From Darksidea phi (Eukaryota > Ascomycota > Dothideomycetes > Pleosporales > Lentitheciaceae): DNA of 64,000 bases. Of this stretch, positions 1 through 11,856 are shown in pieces. The DNA is taken from assembly GCA_030770425.1 (NCBI GenBank), contig JASJFT010000084.1:1-64000 (forward strand). Reading direction: 5' to 3'. Under the pieces are notes generated by a model, which saw nothing but the letters and a program-made list of their open reading frames with translations, made no database searches and was not told the origin of the DNA. Numbering within the stretch: the first letter of the stretch is position 1; every line of letters starts with the position of its first letter. Made by a program: the position numbers and the translations under genes.

Positions 1-69
1 TGATAGGTAACGCGTCGCGAAAAGTTGATGAGGGTGGCCACTCGCTTAGAATGGCCACTCGCTACGTAA

Positions 70-1701
70 ACACGTTACCGCCCGGGGAACACAAGAACCA
101 CGGATGCCGACGATGCACGAGTTATATTGCGCTACGACTCTGGTCCCGAAGAAACGTCTTCTATCGTCCAACGAAGTTACTTTGTCCCTAATGGCCGTCT
201 GCTACTGTCCGCATCCCCTGGTGTCTTCCAAGAAGAGGAGATCATATCGCATGGACGAGTGAAGTGGGAGTCCTGCCTCCTCGACACATTTGGTCGGCCT
301 GCGAAGGAGCTGCTCACGTCCCGGGCTGCACAGACTGGATTTTGTCTCGGTGCAGCAGCGCGCATCTTTGAGCAGATAGCTTGTTACAGTACCTTGGAAG
401 GATATCCGGAAGTATCCTATGACTTCTTTCAACGTACCCTGCAACCTACTAGTACGTTTATATACGGCCGTAGATTCTATCTACACGTTCGCGACCTACT
501 TCCCGAGATTTGCGAGTCACCCAATCTTTTAAAAAACATGGAGTACATGTTGACGAAGGGTTCTCGAAAAGCCATCAAAGAATACAATGAGTCAATGGAT
601 TCCATTTCTAGAATGTGCGACTGTGTTACTTGTAAAGAGCGATGGGAGACACGATGTGAGGTAGGAGACGAAGACATTTCCCCTGCCAGCGAGGGCAAAT
701 ATTGCAGCGTGCTTCTGGTAGAGGTCATCTTCGATATAATTAATCTGTCATCGCGGTCAATTCTTCCACAAGCTCTTACCATATACCCAACGCATAGTGG
801 TATAGAACGCCTATATTGGACGAGGCTGGATAAGCGCTCGCGCGCCCGTGGAGATTATCTAAGCCAGCTTCTCAGTTCCGGGTCAGGGGGCCACCCGTTA
901 ACACAAGCTCCAAGCCTATACATTGGCCGAAACGTTCGACATCGTCAAGTCGCTGGTATGCCAGACGCCTCAGCGGTTGCTGTGGATGGATTATGTTTCT
1001 TCTCGAGTTGCTTATCGGAAATTACTACGGACGCCAATCGCGCCTTCTCCGTCCATATAGTGCCTGGTCGCATCCAGTGGAATGACCACACCTACAGTTA
1101 TGTCGAGGATACCTCAGACATGTTCGAAAGCTCTGAAGACAAGCCATATTCAGCAACATTCGCTCGCAAAACCTCGCAATACGATAGACTGGACAACTCG
1201 TCTTCGTTAGACCTGGAGGCCAAGCTCTCTGTTTCGGAGGTTGCTTGGAACTCTAGTAGTCTCGTTGTCACTTGGCTTATTGTCTCTCAGAAGTCAGCTG
1301 GATATTTCATCATAGGCCCGCGCGACATATCTCAAAAGATTTGTTTCGCTCATACAGCCGGCCGTTGTGATGAATCTCATGATACTAGTCCCAAATCTAT
1401 AAATGGCTTTAGAAGCCTTCTTGTAGAGGGAGAGGGACTGGTATCTGATTCAGACTTGAAAGAGTTAAGAGGTGAGCCAATTATCCGGTTTTTGGGAGGA
1501 AATAAACTAGCAATCTGGGTCGCACTCGCTCAGGAAGATCATTTAGGTAGAAACCTCGGCACTTCGATCCGCATTGTGCTTCAGGGCAGTCAATGTATGC
1601 GTTGTTGCATTATTAGAGGGACTGATATGGTTACCTCAAAGCATGAGGGCTTTTCGTCGGATGAAACGGCTGTATGTATCCTTAACGGAAATAGTCTTTA
1701 A
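70..1701 (+). CDS. Uncharacterised fungal protein, 5' incomplete
   Basis: I do not recognise this protein. The frame is open from just after a TAA at 67-69 to the TAA at 1699-1701, giving about 540 residues. It has no ATG near its beginning (the codon at 127 is TTG), so the coding sequence probably arrives from an upstream exon; an acceptor-like ACAAG lies at 91-95. Counting from position 127, a cysteine motif CDCVTCKERW sits near residues 164-173, and a hydrophobic stretch containing GYFIIGP lies near residue 390. I see no signal peptide or convincing membrane segment. The lack of internal stops over 1.6 kb and balanced composition support a real gene. It converges on the decayed HET gene to its right with only about 40 bases between them. 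Confidence 0.7.
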   Translation, partial: TRYRPGNTRTTDADDARVILRYDSGPEETSSIVQRSYFVPNGRLLLSASPGVFQEEEIISHGRVKWESCLLDTFGRPAKELLTSRAAQTGFCLGAAARIFEQIACYSTLEGYPEVSYDFFQRTLQPTSTFIYGRRFYLHVRDLLPEICESPNLLKNMEYMLTKGSRKAIKEYNESMDSISRMCDCVTCKERWETRCEVGDEDISPASEGKYCSVLLVEVIFDIINLSSRSILPQALTIYPTHSGIERLYWTRLDKRSRARGDYLSQLLSSGSGGHPLTQAPSLYIGRNVRHRQVAGMPDASAVAVDGLCFFSSCLSEITTDANRAFSVHIVPGRIQWNDHTYSYVEDTSDMFESSEDKPYSATFARKTSQYDRLDNSSSLDLEAKLSVSEVAWNSSSLVVTWLIVSQKSAGYFIIGPRDISQKICFAHTAGRCDESHDTSPKSINGFRSLLVEGEGLVSDSDLKELRGEPIIRFLGGNKLAIWVALAQEDHLGRNLGTSIRIVLQGSQCMRCCIIRGTDMVTSKHEGFSSDETAVCILNGNSL

Positions 1702-1737
1702 GATACTATTAGCCTCTTTTATAACAGCGGGCCAATA

Positions 1738-2904
1738 GAGGCAGCGGAGCTCGGGGATGGAGGGTATGGGACGATCGAGCTTAAAGACTGTGCCGATGAA
1801 GTGTCCTTAGAGTTGGAGCACGCCGTCGTGTACTTGGAGTGGTGAGTCGCGGTGCGTGCCTTGGCTGGCTTGGAACAGCTCCTTTGCTGTCACGGTGAGA
1901 ACCGGATTGTCGAGCGGCTGGTCCGTGGCGGCCCAGTCTGGGACCCATATGGGCAGACCTTGTGTCGGGGTTCCATTTATGTGTTGCAGGAAGTCTAAGA
2001 ACAGATCCAGATTTTCCGTGTTGGTTAATATGTCCTGTGCTACTCGCGTATAAGCTTGCCTAAGAGACCAGCTGTAGTCAATATCTACCAGTTTTGGATT
2101 CTTCAGCAGACTCGTGATTCCGTAAACATTGTCTACGGCCACGGTAGCTTCAAAGGGCTAGAAACTCCTTAAAGCTTCGTGAAACCCAAAGTACAGCCCC
2201 TCTCTAATGTTACGTCGGGCTGAGTCGAGAATCCGCGGATAGAATGCTGGGTGGGGGTTTTTATATTCTCCCCTTGATCTTGGACTGACAGTCGAGTCCA
2301 AGGGTGAAAACCAAAGAGACAACCGCAGCAAGCTGTTCCCACATGAATCCATGTTTCCCTCACTGCAGATATGCCTCCTGTGCCAGGGCTAGCTCCCGAA
2401 CCATCTAAACACGTCGAAACCACCACCTACGTAGAACGCTGGTGAGGATGCGTAGACACTCCTGACACCCTTCCGAACCAGTTCAAACGCCTTCTTGCTA
2501 TCGGCATCGCTCGAGCCCAGTCAAGCCACCTCTGTTAAGCATCGAGCGTAGATGAGGGACATCATCGGGACCTGGAAAGCTTTCTCGGCAAGGTTGCTTT
2601 GTTGTATACACACGGCGTCGATCTATATTGTTTGAGACGTAACTGGATCTCGCAAAGCACGTAAAGCTGCTGCCATATTATTTGTCACCTTGACAGATTT
2701 GTTGTTGATGGTGATTTCTGTGACATCTTTCGCGCTTCCCCAGCCATATGAAAGTGCCTCGAATTGCAGACCAGGCTGGGTAACGGCGATGAAGAGATAA
2801 CAAATCATCTTGATAGTGGCCCAGATGCTTGGCTCCATGGTGAGCAGGCGAATGGATTGGCCATCGTTCGGTATCGCTAAGTCCTTATACAAAGGCATCA
2901 TCAT
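1738..2904 (-). pseudogene. Heterokaryon incompatibility (HET) protein, decayed
   Basis: HET proteins trigger self/non-self recognition and cell death when unlike hyphae fuse. The ATG is at 2904. The first 93 residues show the HET start: IPNDGQSIRLL, then FEALSYGWGS (family YEALSYxWG), then a basic SVKVTNN segment. After QTI the frame hits TAG where families have the W of WIDAVCI; the following codons still read IDAVCIQQSNLAEKAF. A second stop (TGA) falls where the family has W in VWLG, next to LGSSDADSKKAFELV. Around 2143-2440 the frame changes. From 2142 down, VAVDNVYGI and LPIWVPDWA recover the central HET region up to a TAA at 1807-1809, beyond which the same frame continues sensibly (GHFIGTVFKL). 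The gene is therefore broken by at least three stops and one frameshift. Two of the stops fit CpA-to-TpA change, consistent with RIP. Confidence 0.85.
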
Positions 2905-4346
2905 AACCTATTTTATCTTCCTAGTGGTATAACTATAATCAAGAAGATTTCAAAAAATAAATAATATATAATGTCTAGTAAGAATATCATTAGTCCAACT
3001 GTATAAATAAGAAAGTTTTACATGTGAATCCTAAAAAGTCTGAGCTGTAATCTGGTAAGTGCATGTGTGGAGTGAGTGCATCGCCTGACACGCAAGCGCA
3101 AACCGCCGACCGCATCAGCAATTCCACGCCCATTTTGTTCAAATGACTCGCCTCATCGTCCGTTTACAGTGCTGTGACCTCACCTCAAATACTCACCAAA
3201 CTCATCCAAACGCGCCAAGTCTCCCAGGCTGTACAGACATGCCAGTAGAACAAGCACACGCACACACTCCTCTTCACCATCATCACCATAGAAACCATCC
3301 TCCTCTTGATGGATCACGAGCAATTCACCCAGTGGTTCTGAGCAGGAATCCAAATAAGCGGAAGGAAGACTATGTTCGATCATACCAGAAAACATTTGGT
3401 CAGAAGTCACGCGAGACACAGGTGCACAGGACGGAGATGGCAGATTGCTGGCGGAATGAGATAATCAAATACGGACGATGCGCAGGTGCAACGAAACCCA
3501 AATTCATTAGATATGCATCACGCTGACATTCGATATGAAGTTAGAAACACCTTCATCGACACCGAGTTTCTTGGGCCGAAAATTGATACTCAAATCTTCA
3601 AATCGCGGGTCTCCAGCCATCGAAGCTTTGCTTTCAGCTTCGTTTTCGGCTAAAACGTACTTGTGTGCGTTCTTAAACTTGCATATAACGTTTGAAGGGA
3701 CATGGATGGAAGCCGATGAGGTCAAGATTACCTATGGTCGTTATACAGTAGGAATGTGGAGTCCAATGAGCCTCGCTCCCCTCGTGGCGAGGATACAGCA
3801 TACCGCCGTGCTGCCTGTGCAGCGTGTCGAGGAAACAATTGACAGGTTGCGTATGAGAACTCATCATGCATCCCATCACACAGCAGACAGAGGAAATAGT
3901 TCAATTTAATTGATTATTCGGCCGCCTATTCTATTAACTCTCTCTCCTATCCCTCCGACTGCGGGTCGTGAGCTCCGCCACTCTATCTCTGATATACCCA
4001 TACACCACAATAGTATTGTCACTTGGTATATTTCAGTCAAGGGCTTGAAGGATCGCTCCAAACACTGCGCAGTGGGAATAATGAATAAACCAGTTTTACT
4101 CTAAGCGTACAAAATAAAGACAAGGTACCCATGCACACAGCCCCTCCCCCTCAACACCACCATACCCAAAACCGAAACCACCCCACGGAACAAAAATATA
4201 CAGCCCTGGAAATAACCCTGCCATCTCACGTCATAGCGGGCCACTAAAAATGTATAAACGCTGCGTAGCACAACATCGCCGATTCCACGATTGACCAGCC
4301 TACCAACTCAATCCCTCACGACTCGGGCGATATAAGATAATCGGAT
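2905..4346. other. Non-coding or unresolved stretch
   Basis: An AT-rich leader (about 2930-3015) lies upstream of the HET relic. Beyond it there are only short overlapping frames. One on the minus strand (3180-3419) ends in an acidic, leucine-rich segment that could be an exon, and a plus frame at 3143-3526 is histidine-rich. Neither resembles a family I know, and I could not join them into a gene. Confidence 0.4.
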
Positions 4347-4625
4347 ATGTATAGTAGCTCTTCCGACCGCCCATACTACACTGCCCATCCACATCTATCC
4401 ACCCCCTCAACAACCTCTACATACTACACGCGTCTCGCCGCCAAAGCCGCACCGCCTGGCACCATTACCATCCACTCTGACACACCAACTTACCCACACC
4501 ATTACTCTCCGCCATCATCATCATCAGCGCCCTACATCAAAACCACGCAACGACGAATCGAATCGCTACCGGAAAGACGTACAGAGGAGAGAGTAATTAC
4601 GACTGTGAGGAGGAGCGATAGGTAG
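4347..4625 (+). CDS. Small serine/proline-rich hypothetical protein
   Basis: This is a 92-residue frame with a true ATG, starting MYSSSSDRPYYTAH. It is low in complexity: rich in Ser, Pro, Thr and Tyr in the first 65 residues, with a strongly basic tail (RRIESLPERR, VRRSDR). No signal peptide, membrane segment or known domain is visible. A GATATAAG sequence stands just upstream at 4329-4336, but that is too close to the ATG for a comfortable TATA box. It may be a genuine small fungal protein or chance coding in CT-rich DNA. Confidence 0.3.
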   Translation: MYSSSSDRPYYTAHPHLSTPSTTSTYYTRLAAKAAPPGTITIHSDTPTYPHHYSPPSSSSAPYIKTTQRRIESLPERRTEERVITTVRRSDR

Positions 4626-6382
4626 TGGCAAGAGTGGGAGGAAGTGGGGTATGGGAGATGAGGAACGAGGAGGCGATCACCTCTGCGGCGAGTGAGAAGA
4701 GTGTTTTGGCTTTGGATGTTGTAACGTATTGAAGGTTAAGGCTGCACAATATATGAATACCTTTAATTGCCAATCAAGCTTGACGATGATTTTTGAGTTT
4801 TGTCGATATTGGCTTCTGTTTTGATGGCATTTTTATTGGGAAAATCCTCGGATTCTTTCATATGGAGCTTTCCTTTAAGCGCTTCTGTACAGGCCATTTC
4901 GTGCGAAGGAATACTACTAATGAGGTGGCGAGGAGGACGAGAATAAGGCAGTTAATCTCATGACAGTATGCTAGCGATAGAAATAGAGGTAGAGCCGTAA
5001 TTACTCGATATCTTCACTCCAACACCGGAATCGACAAGAAGCTACGAAATACATAATAGCGAAAACAACATCTCACCCATCACGACTCTCACACAAACTT
5101 TCACCCAGTCAACAGACTTAAACCGACCTTATATATCGGAATCGACCCATAAACCCCATTTTTTCTGACTACCATCGTTGGATATGGCTCCCGTTTTTAA
5201 AGGTCCTCATCGCCTACAGACGCCCGCTTAGCTCACTGCAAAGCATGACGTACCGCCAAAACTCGAAAAACTCGGACGAACCACGCTCTCGTACTAGCGA
5301 TTTGAAAGCAATATAGTCAACCCTACACACACCCCACTCCCAACCCATCCCATCCGTCCCATAACCGTAAACTCGCCCAAAAACCTTTCCGTCCTTCCAC
5401 CTCGTCCCTCCCGTTCCTCCGCGACCACCGACTCGCGACCACGCACCAACCCGCCACCACGTCACCACAACATCCGCCTCCCCTAACGCCGAAACCGCGT
5501 ACGTCCCTGACGCAGCCCACTGCGCCTTCGCTCTTGTTACCAAAAATCAGTGTAAAACTAGCGCAATGTCGGCGGTTGTAGAATGCCGATATTTTAAGTT
5601 CAGTGCAACTGACACGAGTACCAGCTGCACACAAAGTACGCTAAGCTGAGTTAGGAAGTTCGCACGGACAGGGCGCGGTGGGGGTGTGCACAGTAGACAT
5701 TATGTGCGCGGCTTTGTTAGTCCAAGTCAAACGTCACTGCGGGCGCTAAAGTCCCGTAGATATGGGCGAGTACGAGTAATCAAGATGCAGTGTGCATGTC
5801 TAGCGGTGTGATGGTTGTTTCAGCCTCAGCGAGAATGAGACCGTTACTATAGACGCACGCTTGCGACACGTGGGCACAGTGCTGCGCAAGGTCGACACTG
5901 CGGTAAAGTACATTTCTATTTGCGAGTGGTAGAGTGCACTTTGCACGACGGAATCGCTGGCAAAATGGCTCCATGGCTGAACATGGAAGAAATGTGGTAT
6001 CATATAGATAAGAACTAAGACAAACGAGCCCAAAACGGCAACACCGTTTCAGCCCCGCAGAAGACAAGTGCCACAGCGGAAACAACCGTGAAGATCAGTA
6101 AGAAGCTTGGCGTGCTTTTTCTGGTAGCGCAAGCGCGAGCCTGTCGTCTGCGCGTCCGCCGTCACACCTGCAAATGCGCACAAAGTGTCCCAACGCCAGT
6201 GCAGCGGTTCATAGTACTATCAGATACAGCCGAGCGTGGCACCGCCGCTCAGCGACCGTCGTGTCAGCTCATGTCGTTGTTCCATCCGAGGTCGGACAGC
6301 ACCCCGTAATGCCAGGAGAGGGTTCTGCTTCGCCAAAGCGCGGGGCACCGGAGATCGCTCGGAAAGAAAATGAGGGGTACGC
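4626..6382. other. Intergenic, no supported gene
   Basis: Only short frames lie here. The longest (minus, 5214-5543) begins with TTG and consists of Gly/Trp/Val-rich sequence from a GC-biased strand; I could not tie it to a family. Nothing else is visible apart from the downstream flank of the BTB gene. Confidence 0.5.
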
Positions 6383-7750
6383 TCAAGAAGTCACGGGCAG
6401 ACCGCTCGCCATCCTGAACAGCTCGAAAGCTAGGCCTGGGGTCTCCCTCACCGCCATCTCCATATCCTTGCGGAGGGTAAGGTCGGGATGAGAGCGGAAC
6501 GCCTGTATGATGACGTCCCTCAGACCGCGGTCAGTGTCGACGGTCGACTCGTAGGCTTCTTGGCAGGCCTCTGGAAACTCTTCGCTGCTGAAATGGGCTT
6601 CGACTTGGTGCGCGAACTTCTTTCGGGCTAACGTTTTCAGGCCGCAGATTCCGTACCTGGCGTGACGGTTAGCTGTGGTTCTTGGCATATGGCGTGAATG
6701 TGATGCAGAATTGAAGGAGAAGTGCATGCAGAAAAAGAACAGAGGTTGCACGCTGACGCGTCAGTGTCGCAGGCCCTGCAAGCCCAAGGGGAATGAACCA
6801 AAGCCATGCTGATTGGACGATGGCGGTGCGACGGCAAAGAAGAGGAGGTTGAGATTGGACGAGCAGGGGTGGTGGATAAGGTATGTGGTCCGTGCATGGC
6901 GATCTGATTGGCGATCTGCCAGGCCCGGTGCGCAGATCGCGGGGTCGGCGGTTATGGTACGCCGTCAAGGGCAACCAACGTTCTGCAAGTGGCCCGATGG
7001 AAAAGACCAAGGCGGCGACGTAATGGGGCGAAACAAAAGAGGGGCGGTGAAATTGCGTACTCACTTTTCAGCAATAGCGTAGACTTTGGCGTGCGTGACC
7101 AAATGGGGCGTCTCCGCGTCAGGCTCGGGTTCCGCAGTCATGTAGTCGAAAGGGTTTTCGTCGAGTTGATCAGCCACCGGAGTGTCGGGGAGTTTTGCTG
7201 ATGCATCGAGGCTCTCGAACTGATTTTCCTGCTCCACCGGGGGGGTGAGAGGCATGGAGGTGTCTGCGGCCGATGCCATGGCCAGAAGCGGATCCTCGAT
7301 CAGAGCGAAGTTGAGCTTCTTCGGTGCGCGACGTGACGGCATGCGTGTCGACTGAGAAGACCGTCGTGAAGAGCGGCGCGAGAGTGTCTTGTTCAGGTAG
7401 TCCAGATGGTAGAAGTCTGGAACAGGCTCCGTTAGCGTGGTGTTGGGCATCGGGGGCATGCCGCTTACAGTGTACCATGTGCTCAACGGCTTCTGGGTCG
7501 TCTTCGGTGAGGTCGATGGTGCCCGTCTCTGCTTCTCGGAAGGGATTGCTGCAGGCGCCGTCGAAAAAGGACGACCGCGACGCGAGCAGTGCACGGTGTA
7601 CTGGGTATCTTTTGTCGCCGCAAACAACGGTCAGGTCTGAGTATTTGCCAGATTCAAACATGCTAGGGCAACTTAGCAAAGAGTGTTGAGTTGAGAAGGG
7701 CAAACGTACGATGCCAGCGCCGACATGAGTTCGATGGTGGGAGCGTCCAT
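6383..7750 (-). CDS. BTB/POZ domain protein (286 aa, 4 exons)
   Basis: BTB domains mediate dimerisation and often recruit substrates to Cul3 ubiquitin ligases; the target here is unknown. Exons read by eye: 7750-7710, 7662-7469, 7416-7065 and 6656-6383, with introns of 47, 52 and 408 nt, all in matching phase. The BTB core spans roughly residues 15-90: FESGKYSDLTVVC, VHRALLASRSSFF, then IDLTEDDPEAVEHM running across the second splice into YFYHLDYL, the usual fungal BTB ending. Residues 95-185 are a basic linker (SRRSSRRSS) followed by an acidic, proline-containing part. The C-terminal part, AIAEKYGICGLKTLARKKF, is the conserved helix pair of fungal BTB proteins and is assembled across the 408-nt intron. 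That intron is long for this window but is supported by the motif it restores. Confidence 0.88.
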
Positions 7751-9459
7751 TTTGGTGCGTAGTGGGTGGTGGGGTAGGGAGCCGAGGAGAGAGATTGTAG
7801 ATGAGACGACGTGTTTGAGAGAGACGAGATGCTTAAATAGGAACGGAACTCCGTCCAGACATGCACGTAAAGGGGACTTCGAATGAGCTCACGTGACAAT
7901 ACGTAAGGTGACGAGTGGTGGGCGGTCGATGAATAGTGACGAGGCTCGGACCCGTGGTTGGGCAGCGGGCTTGCAGGAGTCACGGAGACCGAATCGTTGG
8001 GTCCGCACCGGCGTCTAACGGGAAGTAACCGAGCTGCGAGGAACGTGGGGTCCTAGAGAAATAAATAGACGGGTGTGCTGATCTTTGGCAGACATGGGAT
8101 GGGAGGGATGCGCGCTCTTTTGTATGCGCCGCGCCGTCGGTGCGGGCGTCTGGCCACGGCGAAAGCAATTGTAAAAACCATGCGGCGTTGCAGAGGCCCA
8201 GCGATTCTGGACGGCTTCGGCGGGCCTCGGGGGGGCTCGACTTGCCGCCATCAGCCCAGTCGCCAGAGCTGACGCGCAGCTCGCAGTCACGATGGCAATG
8301 GATAGCTCCCTTTGGTCGCCGCGTAGCGAATGGCTAGTTAGGCGGGACAGGTCTGGGGCATCTTACACGCGAGCCTTGCAGGCGGTGGCTGGCGCTCGCA
8401 AGCCCCGACGCGGGAATTGGGTTGATGCTGAGCGCGCACAGGAACAGGGAACAGCAGACGGTGTGCTCTGCGCAGCACCAGCTCAAGCACGTGAGGCTTG
8501 AGCGTGACTGATTTCAGTGCTTACCGCGCATGTCAACTGCCATATGACCGCGACGCATTCATGCGTCATTGCCGCTCCCGATTTTCACCGTCGGCCAAAC
8601 TGGCACCATCGACGGCGATGAGGGAGGAGGTCTAGGTCCACCTCGTGTGGGGTTGTTGAGATGGCTCGCAGGAAAACGGCCGTGGTAGCATGGAACATGG
8701 AGGTTTGCGCAATTTTACGCGAGCGTTCTGGACCTTTGCGAGCTGGATGCTGCCGATCCCTGCCCGTTTGGGGCTGGCAGCAAGCGGCGTCGTAGAGCTT
8801 CTCCTTGGAGGTGCGCTCGCCGTCACGTCCACGGTCGGAGAGAAATGAATTGGATGCGGCGCGGAATTCGCCGGCCGATTGCATGTCCCTGAGGGCATGC
8901 CAGCGTCGACTCACTTTCCAGCTGCTCAGGGGCTAGCATACTGGCTGGTCTGCGGGCTGGCCGAGCACTTGGGACATGGCGTTACACGTGCGAAGCGAGC
9001 GGAGCAGCCGCACCGACGAGGCTTGACACGGCACGATGCGATAGGCGAAGGCCCAGAGCGCGCCATCAATAGCCATTTTACTGAGAGAGAGAAGCAGTGA
9101 CTCGGAGAGCTGAGGGCGGCCGCTGAAGCCCAGCTCCTACCCAGATGCCGCTTGTTACACCCACCGCCCCATCTAGATAACGCCTCAAAGGGAAAGACAA
9201 GCGAGACCAGGGCCCGCTGCCGAGCCACATGTCCCGCGGTGACGCACTGACTTCAGCCATCAGCAATTCTCTAGCATTCTCTAGCAAACCACAGACGACA
9301 AACCACGCCCCGCCCACAGTCACGCCCGCTGTGTCCTCGCTCGTCAGAAGCAAAAGGCAGCGCTTGCCCGCGGCGCCTCCGTCTCTGCCCTCATCCTAGC
9401 GGCTTCCCCTGCGTCCCTCGAGTCCCTGCCGCAGCCACCACGCCTAGCCCCGCGCAACC
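7751..9459. other. Shared upstream region between BTB gene and DOA1
   Basis: This 1.7-kb stretch separates two divergent genes and contains no frame I would call. It is GC-rich, with CT-rich runs just before 9460 that fit a DOA1 leader. No TATA box or transcription-factor site could be assigned with confidence. Confidence 0.5.
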
Positions 9460-11856
9460 ATGGGCGACTACAAGCTGTCCGCCTCCCTGCGCGGCCATGA
9501 AGACGATGTGCGTTGCTAACTCATTTGTCCTGACGCCTGACTGATGCTTCCCAGGTCCGCAGTGTCGCCTTCCCCTCGCCCAACACGGTCGTGTCCGCCT
9601 CGAGAGACTACACGGTGCGGTTGTGGAGCCTCCAGCCATCGAGCCCACCGAACTGGGACAGCACCATCAAGACGCACGGCAAGGAATTCGTCAACTCGCT
9701 GGCCATCGTGCCCCCCTCCTCCGCCTTTCCCGACGGCCTCATCGTCTCCAGCGGCAAAGACCAGATCATCGATGTACGGCGGCCCAGCAAAGCTCTCGGT
9801 GAGGATGCGGATGCCCTGCTGCTGGGCCACGGCTCCAACGTTTGCGCGCTCGACGTTAGTCAGGACGGGAAGCTGATCATAAGCGGCAGCTGGGACACGG
9901 ACGCGCGGGTTTGGCCAGTGGGCAAGTGGGGGGAGTCTACCGTGCTCGAGGGCCACACAGCGTCGGTGTGGGCCGTGCTGGCATACGATGCCGCCAATAT
10001 CATAACGGGTATTTCATCCCTTTGTTGCCGCAGCTCCGGACGGGCTGACTAGATGCACAGGCTGCGCCGACAAGGCGATCCGCATATTCACACCCACGGG
10101 CAAGCTCGTCCGCTCCATACAGACCGGTGACGTAGTGCGCGCTTTGTGCAGGCTGCCCCCAAACCACCCATCGGGCGCTCAGTTCGCGTCCGCCGGCAAC
10201 GACGCCATCGTACGACTGTGGACAATAAACGGCCGCCAAGTGTACGAGCTCCACGGTCACGAAAATTTCATCTACGCCCTTGCTGCGCTTCCGGACGGCC
10301 GGTTAGTCAGCTCCAGCGAAGACCGGACCGTGCGGATATGGGAGAATCAGCAGTGCATACAGACCATCACCCATCCGGCAATCTCGGTATGGACCGTTGC
10401 GGTATGCTCTGAGAACGGGGACATCGTAACCGGCGCCAGCGACAGGATCGTGCGCATATTCACTCGGGCGCCGGAGCGCTACGCCGACCCCGCCGCTATT
10501 GAACAGTTCAATGACGATGTCAGGTCCTCTTCGATACCCCAGCAGCAGGTCGGTGACATCAATAAAGAGAAGCTGCCCGGGCCGGAATTCCTCACTCAAA
10601 GGTCAGGTACCAAGGAAGGGCAGGTGCAGATGATCCTTGAAACCAACGGGAACGTTTCAGCGTACCAGTGGTCCACGGCCGGAAACGAGTGGGTCAATGT
10701 GGGTACCGTTGTCGACCAGGCCGGCAGCAGCGGACGCAAGATCTCGTACAACGGAAAGGAGTATGACTACGTTTTTGACGTCGACATTGAAGATGGAAAG
10801 CCTCCGCTCAAGTTGCCATACAATGTCTCGCAAAACCCGTACGAGGTGGCCCAGAAGTTTTGCGCAAACAACAAGCTGCCCCTTACCTATATTGACCAGG
10901 TTACGAACTTTATTGTTCAAAATACCCAAGGCCAGACATTGGGACAGCAATCGGCCCCGCAAGGCGACGACCCTTGGGGCTCCGGTTCACGGTATCGTCC
11001 CGGTGATGCAGGGGCATCTTCACAACCGCCTGCGCCTCGGCCCAAGATCCTGCCACAAACAGAATATCTCGATATCTTCGCTGCGAACCACAAGGCCATT
11101 GTTAAGAAGTTGCAAGAGTTTAACCAAGCGCTGGTGAACGAGGGCAACAAGGGTCTGTCGCTCAATCCACAAGATGTTGACGAGTTGAACGCGGCAGTGT
11201 CATTGATGGAGAAGGGTAACGTGAAACAAGTCGACTTCGCCGCAATCGATTTGATAGTCAAAGCGGCAACCGAATGGCCGCCCGAGAAGCGGCTGCCTGC
11301 CCTCGATCTCCTACGGCTTTTGTTTGCAGCCGAAGAACCTGTAGCTTACTTGACGACCCAGAGCATGATCCTTGAACAGCTAGCCGGCTCAGGGGTTTTC
11401 GAGGCCACTTCGCCTCTGAACAATACGATGATGGCGGTACGAGCACTGAGCAATCTATTCAAGACCGAGATCGGCAGGGCCATTGCGAGCGAGGAGTTTG
11501 ACCATATTCACGGGTTCGTTAATCCTTTCCTTAACTCGACAAATCGGAATCTCATCATCGCCGTAACCACGCTCTTCATCAATTATTCGGTACTTCTCAC
11601 GGGCGAAAACAATGCGGACCGCGTGTTGTCATTACTAGATAGCCTGGCAAAGATTTTGAACTCCGTCACCGATTCCGAGGCTGTATACCGCGCACTGGTA
11701 GCCACAGGGACACTGCTCTGCCTAGGAAGCGACTTTTGCGAAGCCGGTCGCGATATCCTGAACCTTGGGGCTGCAGTGTCCACCGCGGAGAACAAGGTCA
11801 AGGAGCCCCGGGTTAAGAATGTCGCTGCCGAGATTCGAGAAAAACTCCAGGGATGA
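9460..11856 (+). CDS. DOA1: DOA1/UFD3/PLAA-type ubiquitin-binding Cdc48 cofactor
   Basis: This 765-residue protein matches the DOA1 (UFD3, Lub1, PLAA) family, which binds ubiquitin and Cdc48/p97 and acts in ubiquitin recycling, sorting and organelle quality control. Exons are 9460-9507, 9555-10008 and 10061-11856; introns are 47 and 52 nt, and the second has a CTGAC branch point. Residues 1-310 form a WD40 propeller (LRGHEDDVRSVAF, DYTVRLW, LLGHGSNVCAL, SWDTDARVW, LEGHTASVWAV, NDAIVRLW, DRTVRIW). About residues 340-460 are the PFU ubiquitin-binding domain (LPGPEFL, EYDYVFDVDIEDG, NPYEVAQKFC). About residues 500-765 are the helical PUL domain that contacts Cdc48 (starting TEYLDIF, with LPALDLLRLL). 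Length agrees with yeast (about 715) and human (about 795) relatives. The start was chosen because it gives the first WD blade directly and lies behind CGCAACC. Confidence 0.97.

Noticed and set aside
3143..3526. 127-codon plus frame with a His run
   Set aside because: The His run comes from a CAC/CAT microsatellite; the opposite strand also has an open acidic frame, and neither matches a family.
5214..5543. 109-codon minus-strand frame rich in Gly, Trp and Val
   Set aside because: It starts with TTG, overlaps another frame on the same strand, and its composition follows from CA/CC-rich plus-strand DNA; no family motif.
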